This document shows, piece by piece, positions 36,663-46,167 of a DNA stretch of 64,000 nucleotides. The DNA comes from Desulfopila sp. IMCC35008 (GTDB taxonomy: Bacteria; Desulfobacterota; Desulfobulbia; Desulfobulbales; Desulfocapsaceae), in NCBI RefSeq assembly GCF_010646885.2, contig NZ_CP050700.1, positions 470,001 through 534,000 of the forward strand, in the 5' to 3' direction. Numbering within the stretch: position 1 is the first letter of the stretch; each line of letters starts with the position of its first letter. Made by a program: the position numbers and the translations under genes. The notes beneath the pieces were generated by a model. It did no database searches, had not been told where the DNA came from, and saw nothing but the letters and a program-made list of their open reading frames with translations.

Positions 36663-37622
36663 CTATTGCTGCTCAAGCGTTGCGACGACAAGATCCCTTA
36701 GGCCATCGATAAAAAGTGGATCACTGTTGAGTGACTCGGTGGAGTATAGTCGCATACCAAGATCGGCTGCCTTATCCCTAAACAGCATATTGATTTCATA
36801 GAGCGTCTCGACGTGGTCCGAGACAAAACTGACGGGCACCATAAGGATATTTTTGCATCCTTCGCTGCCCAGCGCTTCAATGGTCTCCGATGTTGAGGGG
36901 GACAACCATTCAACCGGGCCACTTCTGCTCTGGTAACAGAGTTGCCCCTGTATCCCGGTTATTCCCTCCAGCCCCTGTATCGTTTTTTTCAACTCTTCCA
37001 CATATGGATCCCCTTCCTGTATAAAAGTGACAGGCAGGCTGTGAGCGCTGTAAACGAGTTGGAAAGATTCATCACCAAACTTTCGTGCCCCTTGCCGTAT
37101 CTTGGCTGCGAGGGCCTGGAGATATTTTTCCTGCGTTGGCCACGAGGGTATTTCAACCAGCGGGATGTCGGGTACGAGTTGCTTATGAACACTGCGCAGA
37201 TCCTTTAATGAAGAACCGGAAGTGGCTTTGGTGTAGTGTGGATAGAGCGGCAGGGCGACAAGTATATCGATGTCACGATTGCATAATTTCTGCAGCGCTT
37301 CATCGGCTCTCGGCTGCCAGTAGCGCATGGCCACATCGACCTCGCAGTCGTGTGTTGCAGAAAGCCTCTTTTGCAGTTCCTGCGCCTGATCCGTGGTGAT
37401 CTTCAGTAAAGGGGAACCTCCACCAATCTTCGAATAGATTGCTTTACTTTTGGCCGCTCGGCGTCTGGAGATCAAACGTGCCAGCGGTTTTTGCAACAGG
37501 GCCGGGCCAAGTTTTATGATATCACGGTCTGAGAAGAGATTGTAGAGAAAGGCGGGGACGTCTTCTAGCGTGTCCGGGCCACCCATCTGTAGCAGAAGTA
37601 TCCCTGCTCGGTTGATAGTCAT
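36663..37622 (-). CDS. hemH: Ferrochelatase
   Basis: This 319-aa enzyme inserts Fe2+ into a porphyrin in haem synthesis. Signatures are ILLLQMGGPDTLEDVPAFLY at the N-terminus, LVYSAHSLP with the metal-site His, YQSRSGPVEWLSPST and PVSFVSDHVETLYEI. An in-frame extension of 31 residues upstream is Phe/Tyr-rich and lacks family similarity, so ATG 37620-37622 is preferred although its Shine-Dalgarno is weak. Many sulfate reducers make haem from sirohaem by the Ahb route; a ferrochelatase implies a porphyrin-based route (protoporphyrin or coproporphyrin) is also present. Which substrate is used cannot be told here. Confidence 0.94.
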   Translation of the reverse strand: MTINRAGILLLQMGGPDTLEDVPAFLYNLFSDRDIIKLGPALLQKPLARLISRRRAAKSKAIYSKIGGGSPLLKITTDQAQELQKRLSATHDCEVDVAMRYWQPRADEALQKLCNRDIDILVALPLYPHYTKATSGSSLKDLRSVHKQLVPDIPLVEIPSWPTQEKYLQALAAKIRQGARKFGDESFQLVYSAHSLPVTFIQEGDPYVEELKKTIQGLEGITGIQGQLCYQSRSGPVEWLSPSTSETIEALGSEGCKNILMVPVSFVSDHVETLYEINMLFRDKAADLGMRLYSTESLNSDPLFIDGLRDLVVATLEQQ

Positions 37623-37769
37623 TGGCGGAAAGTGGAAATAAAAGGGATCAAATTTATCAAGCAGAAGTATTCTACTAGATTGAAAATGGAAATACCATAA
37701 ATAGTAGTGTTGCACCCCCTATTTAACCTTTTGGGTATGTTCCATCACCATGAAACAAGAGACCTCGAC

Positions 37770-37797
37770 TTGATTCTGTGCCTTCTGGCAATATAAT
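37770..37797 (+). promoter_or_regulatory. Predicted sigma-70 promoter of the HPF/cold-shock gene
   Basis: TTGATT (37770-37775), a 16-nt spacer and a perfect TATAAT (37792-37797). A start near 37805 would give a leader of about 240 nt before ATG 38047. The leader contains GCAGCAG-CTCTGTT-CTGCTGC (about 37934-37954), a perfect 7-bp hairpin. Long structured leaders are typical of cold-shock genes, but function here is inferred. Confidence 0.45.
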
Positions 37798-38046
37798 AAA
37801 AGAAGAGTAAGACGATTTGTGCATGTTTGTTTGCCTGGTTGAAGCGGCACGTTTACTTCAGCCAGAATCGGCTTGCCAGGGAATGTACAGCCGGGCGGAA
37901 ATTTTATCAGGCCGTCTGGTGTGCATGCAGGGGCAGCAGCTCTGTTCTGCTGCAGAAGCATCAGGGCTCTATGAAAGTGTATCCTGGCAGTTCAGGATCT
38001 GGACGAAAGGTACATTTTTCAAGGTGCCACTAACCGGAGGAACTCT

Positions 38047-38577
38047 ATGGAACTGAAGATCGAAGCCCGGAATGTTGAGTTGCGTAAAGGATGGCAAACA
38101 AAGATCGAGGAAGAGAAGAACAAGGTTATTCGGCACTATGCCGGTATAGTCCTTCATCTTAGGGTTTGCATCGAAGCGACTTCTCACCATAAAGAAGGTG
38201 GGTTTGAGATCAAGGTAGTTGCAACCATTCCAAACGACACAGTCGTTGTAGCCAGAAAAGGAGAAGCTGTTCGAGCACTGCTTACCGAAGCCTTCGATGT
38301 ATTAGCCCTGCAGCTTAAGGAAAAAGCCCGGAAAAAACGTAAAAACATCAAGACTCCGGCTGCTGCAGATGTCGATAAGGTTGGTATTATAAGGAAGTTA
38401 TCACCATTTGAGTCATACGGTTTTATTACGTCCGTCGATAACAGGGATATATATTTTCATGAAAATGCCCTGAAAAATGTCAATATGGAAGAACTGACTG
38501 AAGGAGATAGCGTGTTTTACGGGGAGACCGTCGGAGATAAAGGTCCCCAGGCATCATGGGTAAGAAGCGCAAATTAA
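38047..38577 (+). CDS. HPF/RaiA-type ribosome-hibernation domain fused to a cold-shock domain
   Basis: In this 176-aa protein, residues about 1-100 have the beta-alpha-beta fold of HPF/RaiA (MELKIEARNVELRKGW start, HHKEGGFEIKVVATIPNDTV strand, AVRALLTEAFDVLALQLKEK helix), which binds the 30S decoding centre. After a basic linker (KARKKRKNIKTP), residues about 110-175 form a cold-shock OB fold with the RNP-like motifs SYGFITS and DIYFHENAL. The normal C-terminal dimerisation domain of long HPF is replaced by the cold-shock domain. Shine-Dalgarno GGAGG precedes the ATG. It is a single-gene unit with its own terminator. Expected role: ribosome protection under starvation or cold. Confidence 0.88.
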   Translation: MELKIEARNVELRKGWQTKIEEEKNKVIRHYAGIVLHLRVCIEATSHHKEGGFEIKVVATIPNDTVVVARKGEAVRALLTEAFDVLALQLKEKARKKRKNIKTPAAADVDKVGIIRKLSPFESYGFITSVDNRDIYFHENALKNVNMEELTEGDSVFYGETVGDKGPQASWVRSAN

Positions 38578-38600
38578 ACACAACCACAATAGAACTTCAA

Positions 38601-38632
38601 AGCCGTGGATGGAGACATCCACGGCTTTTTTT
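38601..38632 (+). terminator. Terminator of the HPF/cold-shock gene
   Basis: An 11-bp perfect stem AGCCGTGGATG / CATCCACGGCT with a GAGA loop is followed by TTTTTT. It lies 23 bases after the stop codon, a textbook intrinsic terminator. Confidence 0.93.
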
Positions 38633-38746
38633 ATGCGGCAGATAGAAAGGTTATCCATTTCACGATGCGTTGCAACTGCCAATGGAGTATAGATGGTATA
38701 CATAAATAAAGAGTTCAGATAATAGCATTTTAAGGAGCCGACAGCA

Positions 38747-41419
38747 GTGAAGCAAAAAGTATATCTTATTGACGGCAGTGCATATATTTACAGGGCATAT
38801 CATGGCGTAAGGCCACTATCTAACAGCAAAGGTGTACATACCCATGCTGTTTTTGGGTTTATTAATATTTTACGAAAGCTGATTCGTGATAAAGCGCCTG
38901 AATTCCTGCTCGTTGCTTTTGATAGTCGAGGTAAGGTCTTCCGGCATGAAATGTATCCCGAATATAAAGCGAACAGACCTCCGATGCCTGATGATCTGGC
39001 CGAGCAGATTCCGTTTATAAAAGAATATGTAAGCGCCTCGAATATCCCGGTTCTGGAAGAACAGGGAGTGGAGGCCGATGATCTTATCGCTTCTGCGACG
39101 ACATGGTTGAAAAACAATGGGCATGAGGTTGTGATTGTTTCCGGCGATAAAGACCTGCTGCAGTTGGTGGATGATGGTGTGGTCATGTGGGACCCTATGA
39201 AGGATAAGGTGTTGGACAGGGAAGGGGTTACCGAGAAATATAAGGTCGGCCCTGAAAACCTGTTAGAACTGTTTGCACTGATTGGAGACAGTTCTGATAA
39301 TATACCTGGTGTACCGGGTGTGGGACCGAAGACTGCGGAGAAGCTGATAAACGAATACCTTTCTCTGGATGGATTGTATGACAATATCGATCAGCTGAAG
39401 AAATCCAAGATGAAGGAAAAACTCATCGCTCACCGTAAAGATGCCTACTTGTCAAAAGACCTGATTCGGTTGAAGGAAGATGCGGAGGTCCCAAGGCAGT
39501 TAGACGCTTACCGATACCAGCAGGGGGATGCGGACAGACTCGTTGCCCTCTATGAGGAACTTGAATTTACTTCTATGCTGAAAGAGGTGGATACGTCCAA
39601 GCCGGTGCCGGCAGACTCTTTCTCTTTGATAGATACTCTTGAAGAGCTACAGTCTGTTGTAGAAAAATGTTTACGGGCTGGGCAGGTCGTGGTTGATACC
39701 GAAACCACCTCGCTGGATGCCCGTAGTGCAAAATTAGTCGGCATCTCACTTTGCTGTGATTCCGATGCTGCCTGGTACGTGCCGTTCGGCCACTGCGATG
39801 AGGAGTCAAGGCCTCTTGCAGGTCAGCTGAATGAGGAAGAGGTCAAGGACGTATTGCAGACACTGCTATCCTCGACTGAGGTCATGAAGATCGGTCATAA
39901 CCTGAAATATGATTATACTGTCATCCGCCAGCACTGGGGGCTGGCCATGGAAGGTCAACTTGCCGATACCATGGTTGCCGCACATTTGCTTGAGGTTGGA
40001 GGCAATTCACTTAAGCTCGATGATCTTTGCCAGCTTCGGGGCATGAAACTAACTCCCTTTAGTGAGGTTGTCGCAGGCGATAAGCGCGAAGACAGTTTTG
40101 CCCGGGTGCCACTTGAGGCGGCGTGTACCTATAGTTGTGAGGACGTATACGGGACGCTTAAGTTATGGGAGGAGTTTTGCCCACTCTTAGCAGAGAAGAA
40201 CCTTCAGGAGTTATTTTATAAGCTTGAGATGGTTTTGATCCCGATTTTAGCAGCGATGGAGATTCGCGGCATATGTGTAGATAAAGATATCCTCGCGAAT
40301 TTATCAGATGAATTTCGTGCGAAATTGCAGGATATAGAACAACAGATTTACACTTTGGCAGGGCGTGAGTTCAATGTCAATTCACCTCGCCAATTAGGTC
40401 AGATTCTCTTTGAAGAGCTGGAGCTTCCACATGGCCGGAAGACTAAAACCGGTTATTCGACTGATGTGAAAGTTCTGGAAAAACTGGCCCCCAAACACGA
40501 TCTTCCAGCCCTGGTGCTGGAGTACAGAACACTCGCCAAGTTACTCTCTACCTATGTGGAAAAGCTTGCAGGCTTGCGTGATCCCGAGTCCGGCAGGGTT
40601 CACACCTCTTTTAACCAGGCAGTGACGGCTACAGGGCGGTTGTCCAGCTCTAACCCTAATCTCCAGAATATTCCCATACGCGGAGAAGAGGGTAACAGGA
40701 TCCGCAGGGCTTTTGTACCAGAGAAGGGACAACTCTTTATCGCTGCTGACTATTCCCAGATAGACCTGCGCGTACTCGCGCATTACTCGCAGGATAAGGC
40801 ATTGATCGATGCCTTCCGGGCTGGTGATGATATCCACGCCAGGACGGCGGCTCAGGTGTTCGGTGTGTCACCTCTCCTTATCACCTCGGACATGAGACGA
40901 GTGGCAAAGTCGATAAACTTCGGCATTGTTTACGGCATGTCCAGTTTCGGTCTCTCAAACCAGCTTGGCATTAGCAGGAAGGATGCCCAGACTTTTATTG
41001 ACCGGTACTTTGAGCACTATGCAGGGGTCAAACAGTTTATGCACGATATTGTTGAAAAGGCGCGAAAAGACGGGTATGTGACAACGCTGATGCATCGTCG
41101 GCGTGAGGTGCCGGAGATTGATGCAAAAAATAAGATGAGAAGGGAATTTGCTGAACGCATGGCCATTAATACACCCATTCAGGGAACGGCTGCCGACATA
41201 ATAAAACTGGCCATGGTTGAGGTCGAAAGGGTATTGGTTACTTCCGGTATCAGGGCAAACCTGTTGCTGCAGATTCATGATGAATTGGTGTTTGAGGTGC
41301 CTGAGTCAGAGGTTGAGGAAGCAAAAGGAGTAATAGTGACGGCCATGGAACAGGCCATGATCCTCGATGTGCCACTGGTAGTAAATGCAGATGTCGGTAA
41401 CAGCCTGGCAAAAGACTGA
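38747..41419 (+). CDS. polA: DNA polymerase I
   Basis: This 890-aa repair and Okazaki-fragment-processing polymerase starts at GTG 38747 behind AAGGAG. The 5'-nuclease domain (about 1-290) has YLIDGSAYIYRAYHG, EADDLIA and GVPGVGPKTAEKL. The 3'-5' proofreading domain keeps its DEDD residues (VVDTETTSLD, GHNLKYDY, YSCEDVYG), so proofreading should be active. The polymerase domain (about 510-890) has motif A DYSQIDLRVLAHYS, motif B RRVAKSINFGIVYG and motif C QIHDELVFEV. All three activities are present. It is convergent with gltA across a shared hairpin. Confidence 0.98.
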   Translation: MKQKVYLIDGSAYIYRAYHGVRPLSNSKGVHTHAVFGFINILRKLIRDKAPEFLLVAFDSRGKVFRHEMYPEYKANRPPMPDDLAEQIPFIKEYVSASNIPVLEEQGVEADDLIASATTWLKNNGHEVVIVSGDKDLLQLVDDGVVMWDPMKDKVLDREGVTEKYKVGPENLLELFALIGDSSDNIPGVPGVGPKTAEKLINEYLSLDGLYDNIDQLKKSKMKEKLIAHRKDAYLSKDLIRLKEDAEVPRQLDAYRYQQGDADRLVALYEELEFTSMLKEVDTSKPVPADSFSLIDTLEELQSVVEKCLRAGQVVVDTETTSLDARSAKLVGISLCCDSDAAWYVPFGHCDEESRPLAGQLNEEEVKDVLQTLLSSTEVMKIGHNLKYDYTVIRQHWGLAMEGQLADTMVAAHLLEVGGNSLKLDDLCQLRGMKLTPFSEVVAGDKREDSFARVPLEAACTYSCEDVYGTLKLWEEFCPLLAEKNLQELFYKLEMVLIPILAAMEIRGICVDKDILANLSDEFRAKLQDIEQQIYTLAGREFNVNSPRQLGQILFEELELPHGRKTKTGYSTDVKVLEKLAPKHDLPALVLEYRTLAKLLSTYVEKLAGLRDPESGRVHTSFNQAVTATGRLSSSNPNLQNIPIRGEEGNRIRRAFVPEKGQLFIAADYSQIDLRVLAHYSQDKALIDAFRAGDDIHARTAAQVFGVSPLLITSDMRRVAKSINFGIVYGMSSFGLSNQLGISRKDAQTFIDRYFEHYAGVKQFMHDIVEKARKDGYVTTLMHRRREVPEIDAKNKMRREFAERMAINTPIQGTAADIIKLAMVEVERVLVTSGIRANLLLQIHDELVFEVPESEVEEAKGVIVTAMEQAMILDVPLVVNADVGNSLAKD

Positions 41420-41426
41420 CCGGAAT

Positions 41427-41461
41427 GAACAGGACACCTGTATTTTTCAGATGTCCTGTTC
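41427..41461. terminator. Bidirectional terminator between polA and gltA
   Basis: GAACAGGACACCTG (41427-41440) pairs with CAGATGTCCTGTTC (41448-41461) with one mismatch around TATTTTT. It lies just after polA and about 100 bases beyond the gltA stop, so it can serve both convergent genes. Confidence 0.7.
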
Positions 41462-41562
41462 GGTTTAGGTTCGTCCGAATTTCTCATCAGTGCAGGCGGT
41501 GCTGCATGTCAGGCAATGGCGTGATTAAAATTCAATCAACATATTGTTCATGAAAAGTCGGA

Positions 41563-42855
41563 TTAGGCTCTTTGGTGCATAGGAATGAACTTCCTTCTGG
41601 TATAACCTGTATATACCTGACGGGGCCTGCCGATTTTCTGGTCCTGGTCCTGTTTCATCTCATTCCACTGGGCAATCCAGCCGGGAATTCGGCCGAGGGC
41701 GAACATGACCGTAAACATGTTGGTCGGGATGCCGATGGCACGATAGATGATTCCGCTGTAAAAATCCACGTTCGGATAGAGGTTTCTGGAGATGAAATAA
41801 TCGTCGTTAGAGACCCGCTCCTCAAGCTCCCTGGCGATATCGAGCAAGGGGTCTTCAACCTCCAGGGCTCGCAGTACGTGGTCGCAGGCCTCCTTTATAA
41901 TTTTCGCGCGGGGATCAAATGTTTTATATACCCTGTGACCGAAACCGGAGAGACGGAAGGGGTCGTTTTTGTCTTTTGCTTTTCTAATGTATTTATCAAA
42001 ATCACGGTCATCAGCGTAAATCAACTCCAGCATTTCAACTACTGCTTGGTTGGCTCCTCCATGTAAAGGTCCCCATAACGCATTAACCCCTGCAGAGATC
42101 GAGGCGTAAAGGTTGCCTCCGGCGCTACCCACCAGCCGAACGGTGGAGGTGGAACAGTTTTGTTCATGATCCGCATGGAGGATGAGCAGTTTGTTCAAGG
42201 CTGATGCGACTTCAGGCTTTATTATATATGGAATATTGGGTCGGTCGAACATCATGTTGAGAAAATTTTGTACATAGTTCAACTTGGCATTGGGGTAAAC
42301 AAGCGGATGACCGATACTCTTCTTATATGAGAACGCAGCAATCGTACGAATCTTCGAGAGCAGTCTGGCGGTGGCCACGGTGAGGCCACCGTAAGGGTCA
42401 TCCTCTTCATCCATCTCAGGATAGAAGTTATGTAATGTCCCCACCATAGTTGATAGGATGGACATAGGTGAGGCATTTGGTGGAAAATGATCAAAGAAGT
42501 GGATCATGTCCTCATGGATGAGGGCAAAACGCCGCATGTCCCTCTTGAACTGTTCAAGCTGGTCAAAATTGGGAAGTTCACCGTTGAGGATCAGGTATGC
42601 GACTTCGATAAAGAAGCAATTGTCGGCAAGGTCTTCAATGGCGTATCCGCGATAATCGAGAATGCCTTTGGCTCCGTCGAGATAGGTTATATTGCTGATA
42701 CATGAACCGGTGTTCATGTAGCCGCTGTCGAGGGTGATGTAGCCCGTCTCTTTGAGTAGGTTACGGATGTCTATGGCCTTTTGTCCGGCTGTCCCCTCGA
42801 TGATGGGGAGAGTGTAGGTTTGACCTTCAATAGATAATTTTGCAAAATCCGCCAT
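41563..42855 (-). CDS. gltA: Citrate synthase
   Basis: This 430-aa enzyme condenses oxaloacetate and acetyl-CoA to citrate at the entry of the TCA cycle. Type I/II citrate synthase motifs are present: the N-terminal GYMNTGSCISNITYLDGAKG region, GILDYRGYAIEDLA, the catalytic His region NALWGPLHGGANQAVVEML, GFGHRVYKTFDPRA with its active-site His and Arg, and the C-terminal catalytic Asp near NVDFYSGI. The length and N-terminal small beta-domain fit the Gram-negative hexameric type. It is a single gene. Confidence 0.97.
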   Translation of the reverse strand: MADFAKLSIEGQTYTLPIIEGTAGQKAIDIRNLLKETGYITLDSGYMNTGSCISNITYLDGAKGILDYRGYAIEDLADNCFFIEVAYLILNGELPNFDQLEQFKRDMRRFALIHEDMIHFFDHFPPNASPMSILSTMVGTLHNFYPEMDEEDDPYGGLTVATARLLSKIRTIAAFSYKKSIGHPLVYPNAKLNYVQNFLNMMFDRPNIPYIIKPEVASALNKLLILHADHEQNCSTSTVRLVGSAGGNLYASISAGVNALWGPLHGGANQAVVEMLELIYADDRDFDKYIRKAKDKNDPFRLSGFGHRVYKTFDPRAKIIKEACDHVLRALEVEDPLLDIARELEERVSNDDYFISRNLYPNVDFYSGIIYRAIGIPTNMFTVMFALGRIPGWIAQWNEMKQDQDQKIGRPRQVYTGYTRRKFIPMHQRA

Positions 42856-43301
42856 TGTCTTTTACCTCGTAGTTGTAAAAAGGTGTTTGTTTAGTAAAAC
42901 ACGCTTTTGTTTTACTTGCCGGCAACTGGTGAAAGGAACCAATAATGCACAGACGTTGCGATTGAAGTACAATGAGTATGTCTGGGTGCAAAAAAAGATG
43001 CTGCCGGGGGGTAGTCCAAGGGGTGCGGCAAGGTATCTGAACAGGTATATTCAGAAGACCAGATATGGACTGTATTTATCATTAATTGGCGATATCTTAT
43101 TATAAAGCTGTGGATTATGCAAGTTTTCTTTTGAGAAGGCAGACTCGGTAGTTTGGTAGTACCAATATGTCGGTAAGGATGGGCGCCTGATGCACAATTA
43201 GAGTTGCCCAACAGGGCTACGATGATTATCCATGTTTTGGCCCTTAATAATGTGGGCAATACTTAAATATATGGTCCCGGATGGGTGGAGTTAAGCTGAT
43301 T
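42856..43301. other. Intergenic region, nothing recognised
   Basis: This is a divergent spacer between gltA and an unknown plus-strand gene. It must contain both promoters, but I cannot place them, and I see no RNA gene. Confidence 0.4.
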
Positions 43302-43994
43302 ATGTTGCCGGAAAAAATACAGACAAGGCTTGTCGAAGAGATCGAGTTGTTCATTGACTTTAGTGTCGATGAAGTGGCACGGCCCATGGCAAAGAAACTG
43401 GTTGCCGAATACAGGAACGACCCGCTCGCTCTTGCAGTCTTGAAAGAGTTTTATACAGTACTGCCAGAAGTTCGTGAAGAGGCGGTGGAAAAAATTTCTC
43501 TATTTATGAATCAGCAGGGGGTGTTATTGTTGGTTCTGACGACAGAAAGCTACGCATATAATGTGGTGGCTTCCGAAGATGAGGTTCACATTCTTGGTGA
43601 AGTGGGCAAGCAGGAACTTCCCGCAGAGTTGCTCAATTTCTTTGGATACACAGATAATGATGAATTCGTAAAGAAATTCCCGCCGCTGGAAAGTCTTGCA
43701 AAATATGGAGTGGAGAAATCAGATGAGCTCTGTCCTGTCTGCAGCGTCTCTCCAGGTGAGCTGCACCTGCTGGGCTGTCCGGTGGAGGTTTGTCCCTGGT
43801 GTCAGGGGCAGCTAAGTCGCTGTGACTGCCGTTTTGAAGAACTGGAGGCCGATGAACTGGAGAATGAGGATCAGTTACAGGAGTTCCAGGATAAACTGGA
43901 GGGTAAAGGGCGGATTCCCTATGAGGTTGAGCAAAAGCCTGCTTATCCAGGGACAAGTGCCGGGCTTGATGAAGGAGAGGACGAGAGGGGATAG
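43302..43994 (+). CDS. Unknown protein with CPxC zinc-binding motifs
   Basis: I do not recognise this protein of about 230 aa. Residues about 1-130 are acidic and helical (MLPEKIQTRLVEEIELFIDF start). A Cys-rich part at about 144-176 reads CPVC, then LHLLGCPVEVCPWCQGQLSR and CDC, a pattern likely to bind one or two Zn ions. The tail is acidic and low-complexity (ELEADELENEDQLQEFQDKL). ATG 43302 has GTGGAG 11 bases upstream; ATG 43281 is possible. It is a single-gene unit ended by the strong terminator at 44029. Confidence 0.7.
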   Translation: MLPEKIQTRLVEEIELFIDFSVDEVARPMAKKLVAEYRNDPLALAVLKEFYTVLPEVREEAVEKISLFMNQQGVLLLVLTTESYAYNVVASEDEVHILGEVGKQELPAELLNFFGYTDNDEFVKKFPPLESLAKYGVEKSDELCPVCSVSPGELHLLGCPVEVCPWCQGQLSRCDCRFEELEADELENEDQLQEFQDKLEGKGRIPYEVEQKPAYPGTSAGLDEGEDERG

Positions 43995-44028
43995 CATATT
44001 ACCCGGACTCCACATGCTCCCTGAAAAA

Positions 44029-44067
44029 AAAAGGCGTCGTGCTCCTTGTAGAGCACGACGCCTTTTT
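44029..44067. terminator. Bidirectional terminator between the Zn-protein gene and hflC
   Basis: AAGGCGTCGTGCTC (44031-44044) pairs perfectly with GAGCACGACGCCTT around CTTGTA, with A- and T-runs on the two flanks. It is suited to both converging genes. Confidence 0.93.
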
Positions 44068-44092
44068 GTGATCAGCTCGGTAGAGGGGATTG

Positions 44093-45031
44093 CTATTTCC
44101 CTTCAACGTTTTTAAGCATTCTGTACAGATCAGAATCTGAAGACAGTATTAGAGAGGTATTCCCAGCAATAACGGTTTCATAGGTCTCCAGGGTTTTCAG
44201 GAATGAGTAAAAGTCAGGATCCTGAGAATAGGCGTCACCGTAAATTTTAGTGGCCTCGGCGTCCGCCTTACCCTTGATGGTAACTGCTTCACGATTAGCA
44301 CCAGAGACAATCTCTTTCAGTTCACGCTCTACGGTACCGAGAATCTCTGCCTTTTGGCCTTCACCGAAAGAACGCTTCTCGGCAGCAATCCTTTTACGTT
44401 CGGAAATCATCCTGTCGTATACTTTAAGGCGTACCGATTCGATATAGTTGACACGTTTAAACATTACATCGATCAGTTCGATGCCGTATCCAGGTGTTGC
44501 CTTAGCGGCAATCTCAAGGATCTGATCTGAAATCTTGTCACGACCCATTTTAGGCGTTAAGCCCATTGATTCATTTCTGCCTGTGGTCATGGTATCTTCT
44601 GACCAGTCAGAGCTTCTGATAATCTCGATGAGATTGTTTTTGTTCACCATGTCACGAACGGTACCATCAATAATGTTATCCAGCAGCGATTGGGCACGGG
44701 CCTCGGTGCCACCAGTCGACTGGAGGTATTTCAGGGCGTCGGAAATTCGCCACCTGGCAGTTACATCGAGAAATACAAAGGTCTTGTCGTTGGTCGGGAT
44801 CTGGTTGGGGTCACCATCCCAGATCTGTATTCTTTTATCGAAGGTATTCACCTGCTGCAGGAAAGGCATCTTGAGGTGAAGTCCGGCGTCAGTAACCGGC
44901 TCTCCAACAGGCGCACCAAACTGGGTGACAACGACCTGCTTTCCTTCTTCCAGGATATAAAAACCATCGTAAACAACGGCGGCCGCAAGAAGTACCAGGC
45001 CGACCAGGAAAAATTGTGCTATCTGTTTCAT
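44093..45031 (-). CDS. hflC: HflC, SPFH-domain regulator of FtsH
   Basis: This 312-aa inner-membrane protein has one N-terminal signal-anchor helix (about 5-25, FFLVGLVLLAAAVVYDGFYI). The SPFH/band-7 domain (about 25-210) has EEGKQVVVTQFGAPVGEPV, and a Glu/Arg/Lys helix with MISERKRIAAEKRSFGEGQK follows. With HflK it forms the periplasmic cage around FtsH, tuning degradation of membrane proteins. It lies 23 bases after hflK on the same strand and is cotranscribed with it. Confidence 0.95.
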   Translation of the reverse strand: MKQIAQFFLVGLVLLAAAVVYDGFYILEEGKQVVVTQFGAPVGEPVTDAGLHLKMPFLQQVNTFDKRIQIWDGDPNQIPTNDKTFVFLDVTARWRISDALKYLQSTGGTEARAQSLLDNIIDGTVRDMVNKNNLIEIIRSSDWSEDTMTTGRNESMGLTPKMGRDKISDQILEIAAKATPGYGIELIDVMFKRVNYIESVRLKVYDRMISERKRIAAEKRSFGEGQKAEILGTVERELKEIVSGANREAVTIKGKADAEATKIYGDAYSQDPDFYSFLKTLETYETVIAGNTSLILSSDSDLYRMLKNVEGK

Positions 45032-45054
45032 ATCGTTTCCTTTATGTGATTCGG

Positions 45055-46167
45055 CTATTTTGAAGGCGCTACATCGAGTCCCTTGCCGGAAATATTAAGC
45101 AATGGCAAAGGTGCCTGTTGGTCCTTGTCAATAATGTAGATGGATTCTACATTGGGCAATACGTCCTTCATGGTTTCAAGATACATCCGCTTGCGGGTTA
45201 CATCGGGTGCTCCCTTATATTCGGCGAGAATGTCAAGGAATCTGCCGCTCTGGCCTTTGGCATCATTGAGCCGCTCTGAGGCATAGCCATATGCTTCTTC
45301 AATGATCTGTTTGGCACTACCGCGAGCTTTGGGGATGACTTTGTTGTATTGTTCCTGGGCCTCGTTGACCAATCGCTTCATATCCTGATCAGCCTCGTTA
45401 ACTTCGTTAAAAGCGGGTTTCACTTTGTCCGGCGGATTAATATCCTGGAACTGCACCGTAACCAGATAAATACCTGCTTCGAGGTTATCGAGTTCAGCCT
45501 GAAGTTCTTGTTTGACAGATGCGGCGAGCAAGTCACGATTACTGAGAACATAATCAAAATCCATATTACCGACGATCCGCCGGGTTACGGATTCAGAGGC
45601 GTCGTGCACAGCCTGCTTCACATCTTTGATCTTGAAGAGATACTCATAGGGCTTGTTGACCTTGTACTGTACAATCCAGGCCACATCGATAACGTTTTTA
45701 TCGGCAGTGAGCATCAGTGATTCGATATTGTACCCTTGTCGATCGAAAGAGGTTTGTTGGCCGGGATAACGCGTACGGAAGCCAAATTCCTGAACGCGGA
45801 TCTTCTCTACGTTAACCTTGTAGAGGTTTTCCATGTACGGAATCTTGAAATGAAGACCGGCCTGGGTGGTCCGGGCATATTTTCCAAGACGAAGAATGAC
45901 CCCAACTTCACTTGGCGCAATTTTGTAGACGGAGCTGTAGACGCCGCCTAGCAGTATTAGGACGAGCCCGAAAGCAAGGATCTTGCCGATAGATGCAAGC
46001 GGGTTTGCCGGTTTGTTGCCGGTTGGTGGTTCCCCTGGTCCGGATGACTGGTTTTTGTTTTCAGAAAAAAAATCCTGAAGTTTTTTAATGATCTGGGCTA
46101 CCATTTCCTCAGGTGTCTGAGGCTTGTTCTTTCTTCCCCAGGGAGGTTGCTGGTCCTGGTTGGACAT
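45055..46167 (-). CDS. hflK: HflK, SPFH-domain regulator of FtsH
   Basis: This 370-aa partner of HflC has a polar, Pro/Asn-rich cytoplasmic N-terminus (SNQDQQPPWGRKNKPQ), one membrane helix (about 60-82) and the SPFH domain with YKIAPSEVGVILRLGKYAR. It also has VQFQDINPPDKVKPAFNEVN and the long helix QEQYNKVIPKARGSAKQIIE. The family order hflK-hflC is kept. No hflX or hfq is nearby. Confidence 0.95.
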   Translation of the reverse strand: MSNQDQQPPWGRKNKPQTPEEMVAQIIKKLQDFFSENKNQSSGPGEPPTGNKPANPLASIGKILAFGLVLILLGGVYSSVYKIAPSEVGVILRLGKYARTTQAGLHFKIPYMENLYKVNVEKIRVQEFGFRTRYPGQQTSFDRQGYNIESLMLTADKNVIDVAWIVQYKVNKPYEYLFKIKDVKQAVHDASESVTRRIVGNMDFDYVLSNRDLLAASVKQELQAELDNLEAGIYLVTVQFQDINPPDKVKPAFNEVNEADQDMKRLVNEAQEQYNKVIPKARGSAKQIIEEAYGYASERLNDAKGQSGRFLDILAEYKGAPDVTRKRMYLETMKDVLPNVESIYIIDKDQQAPLPLLNISGKGLDVAPSK

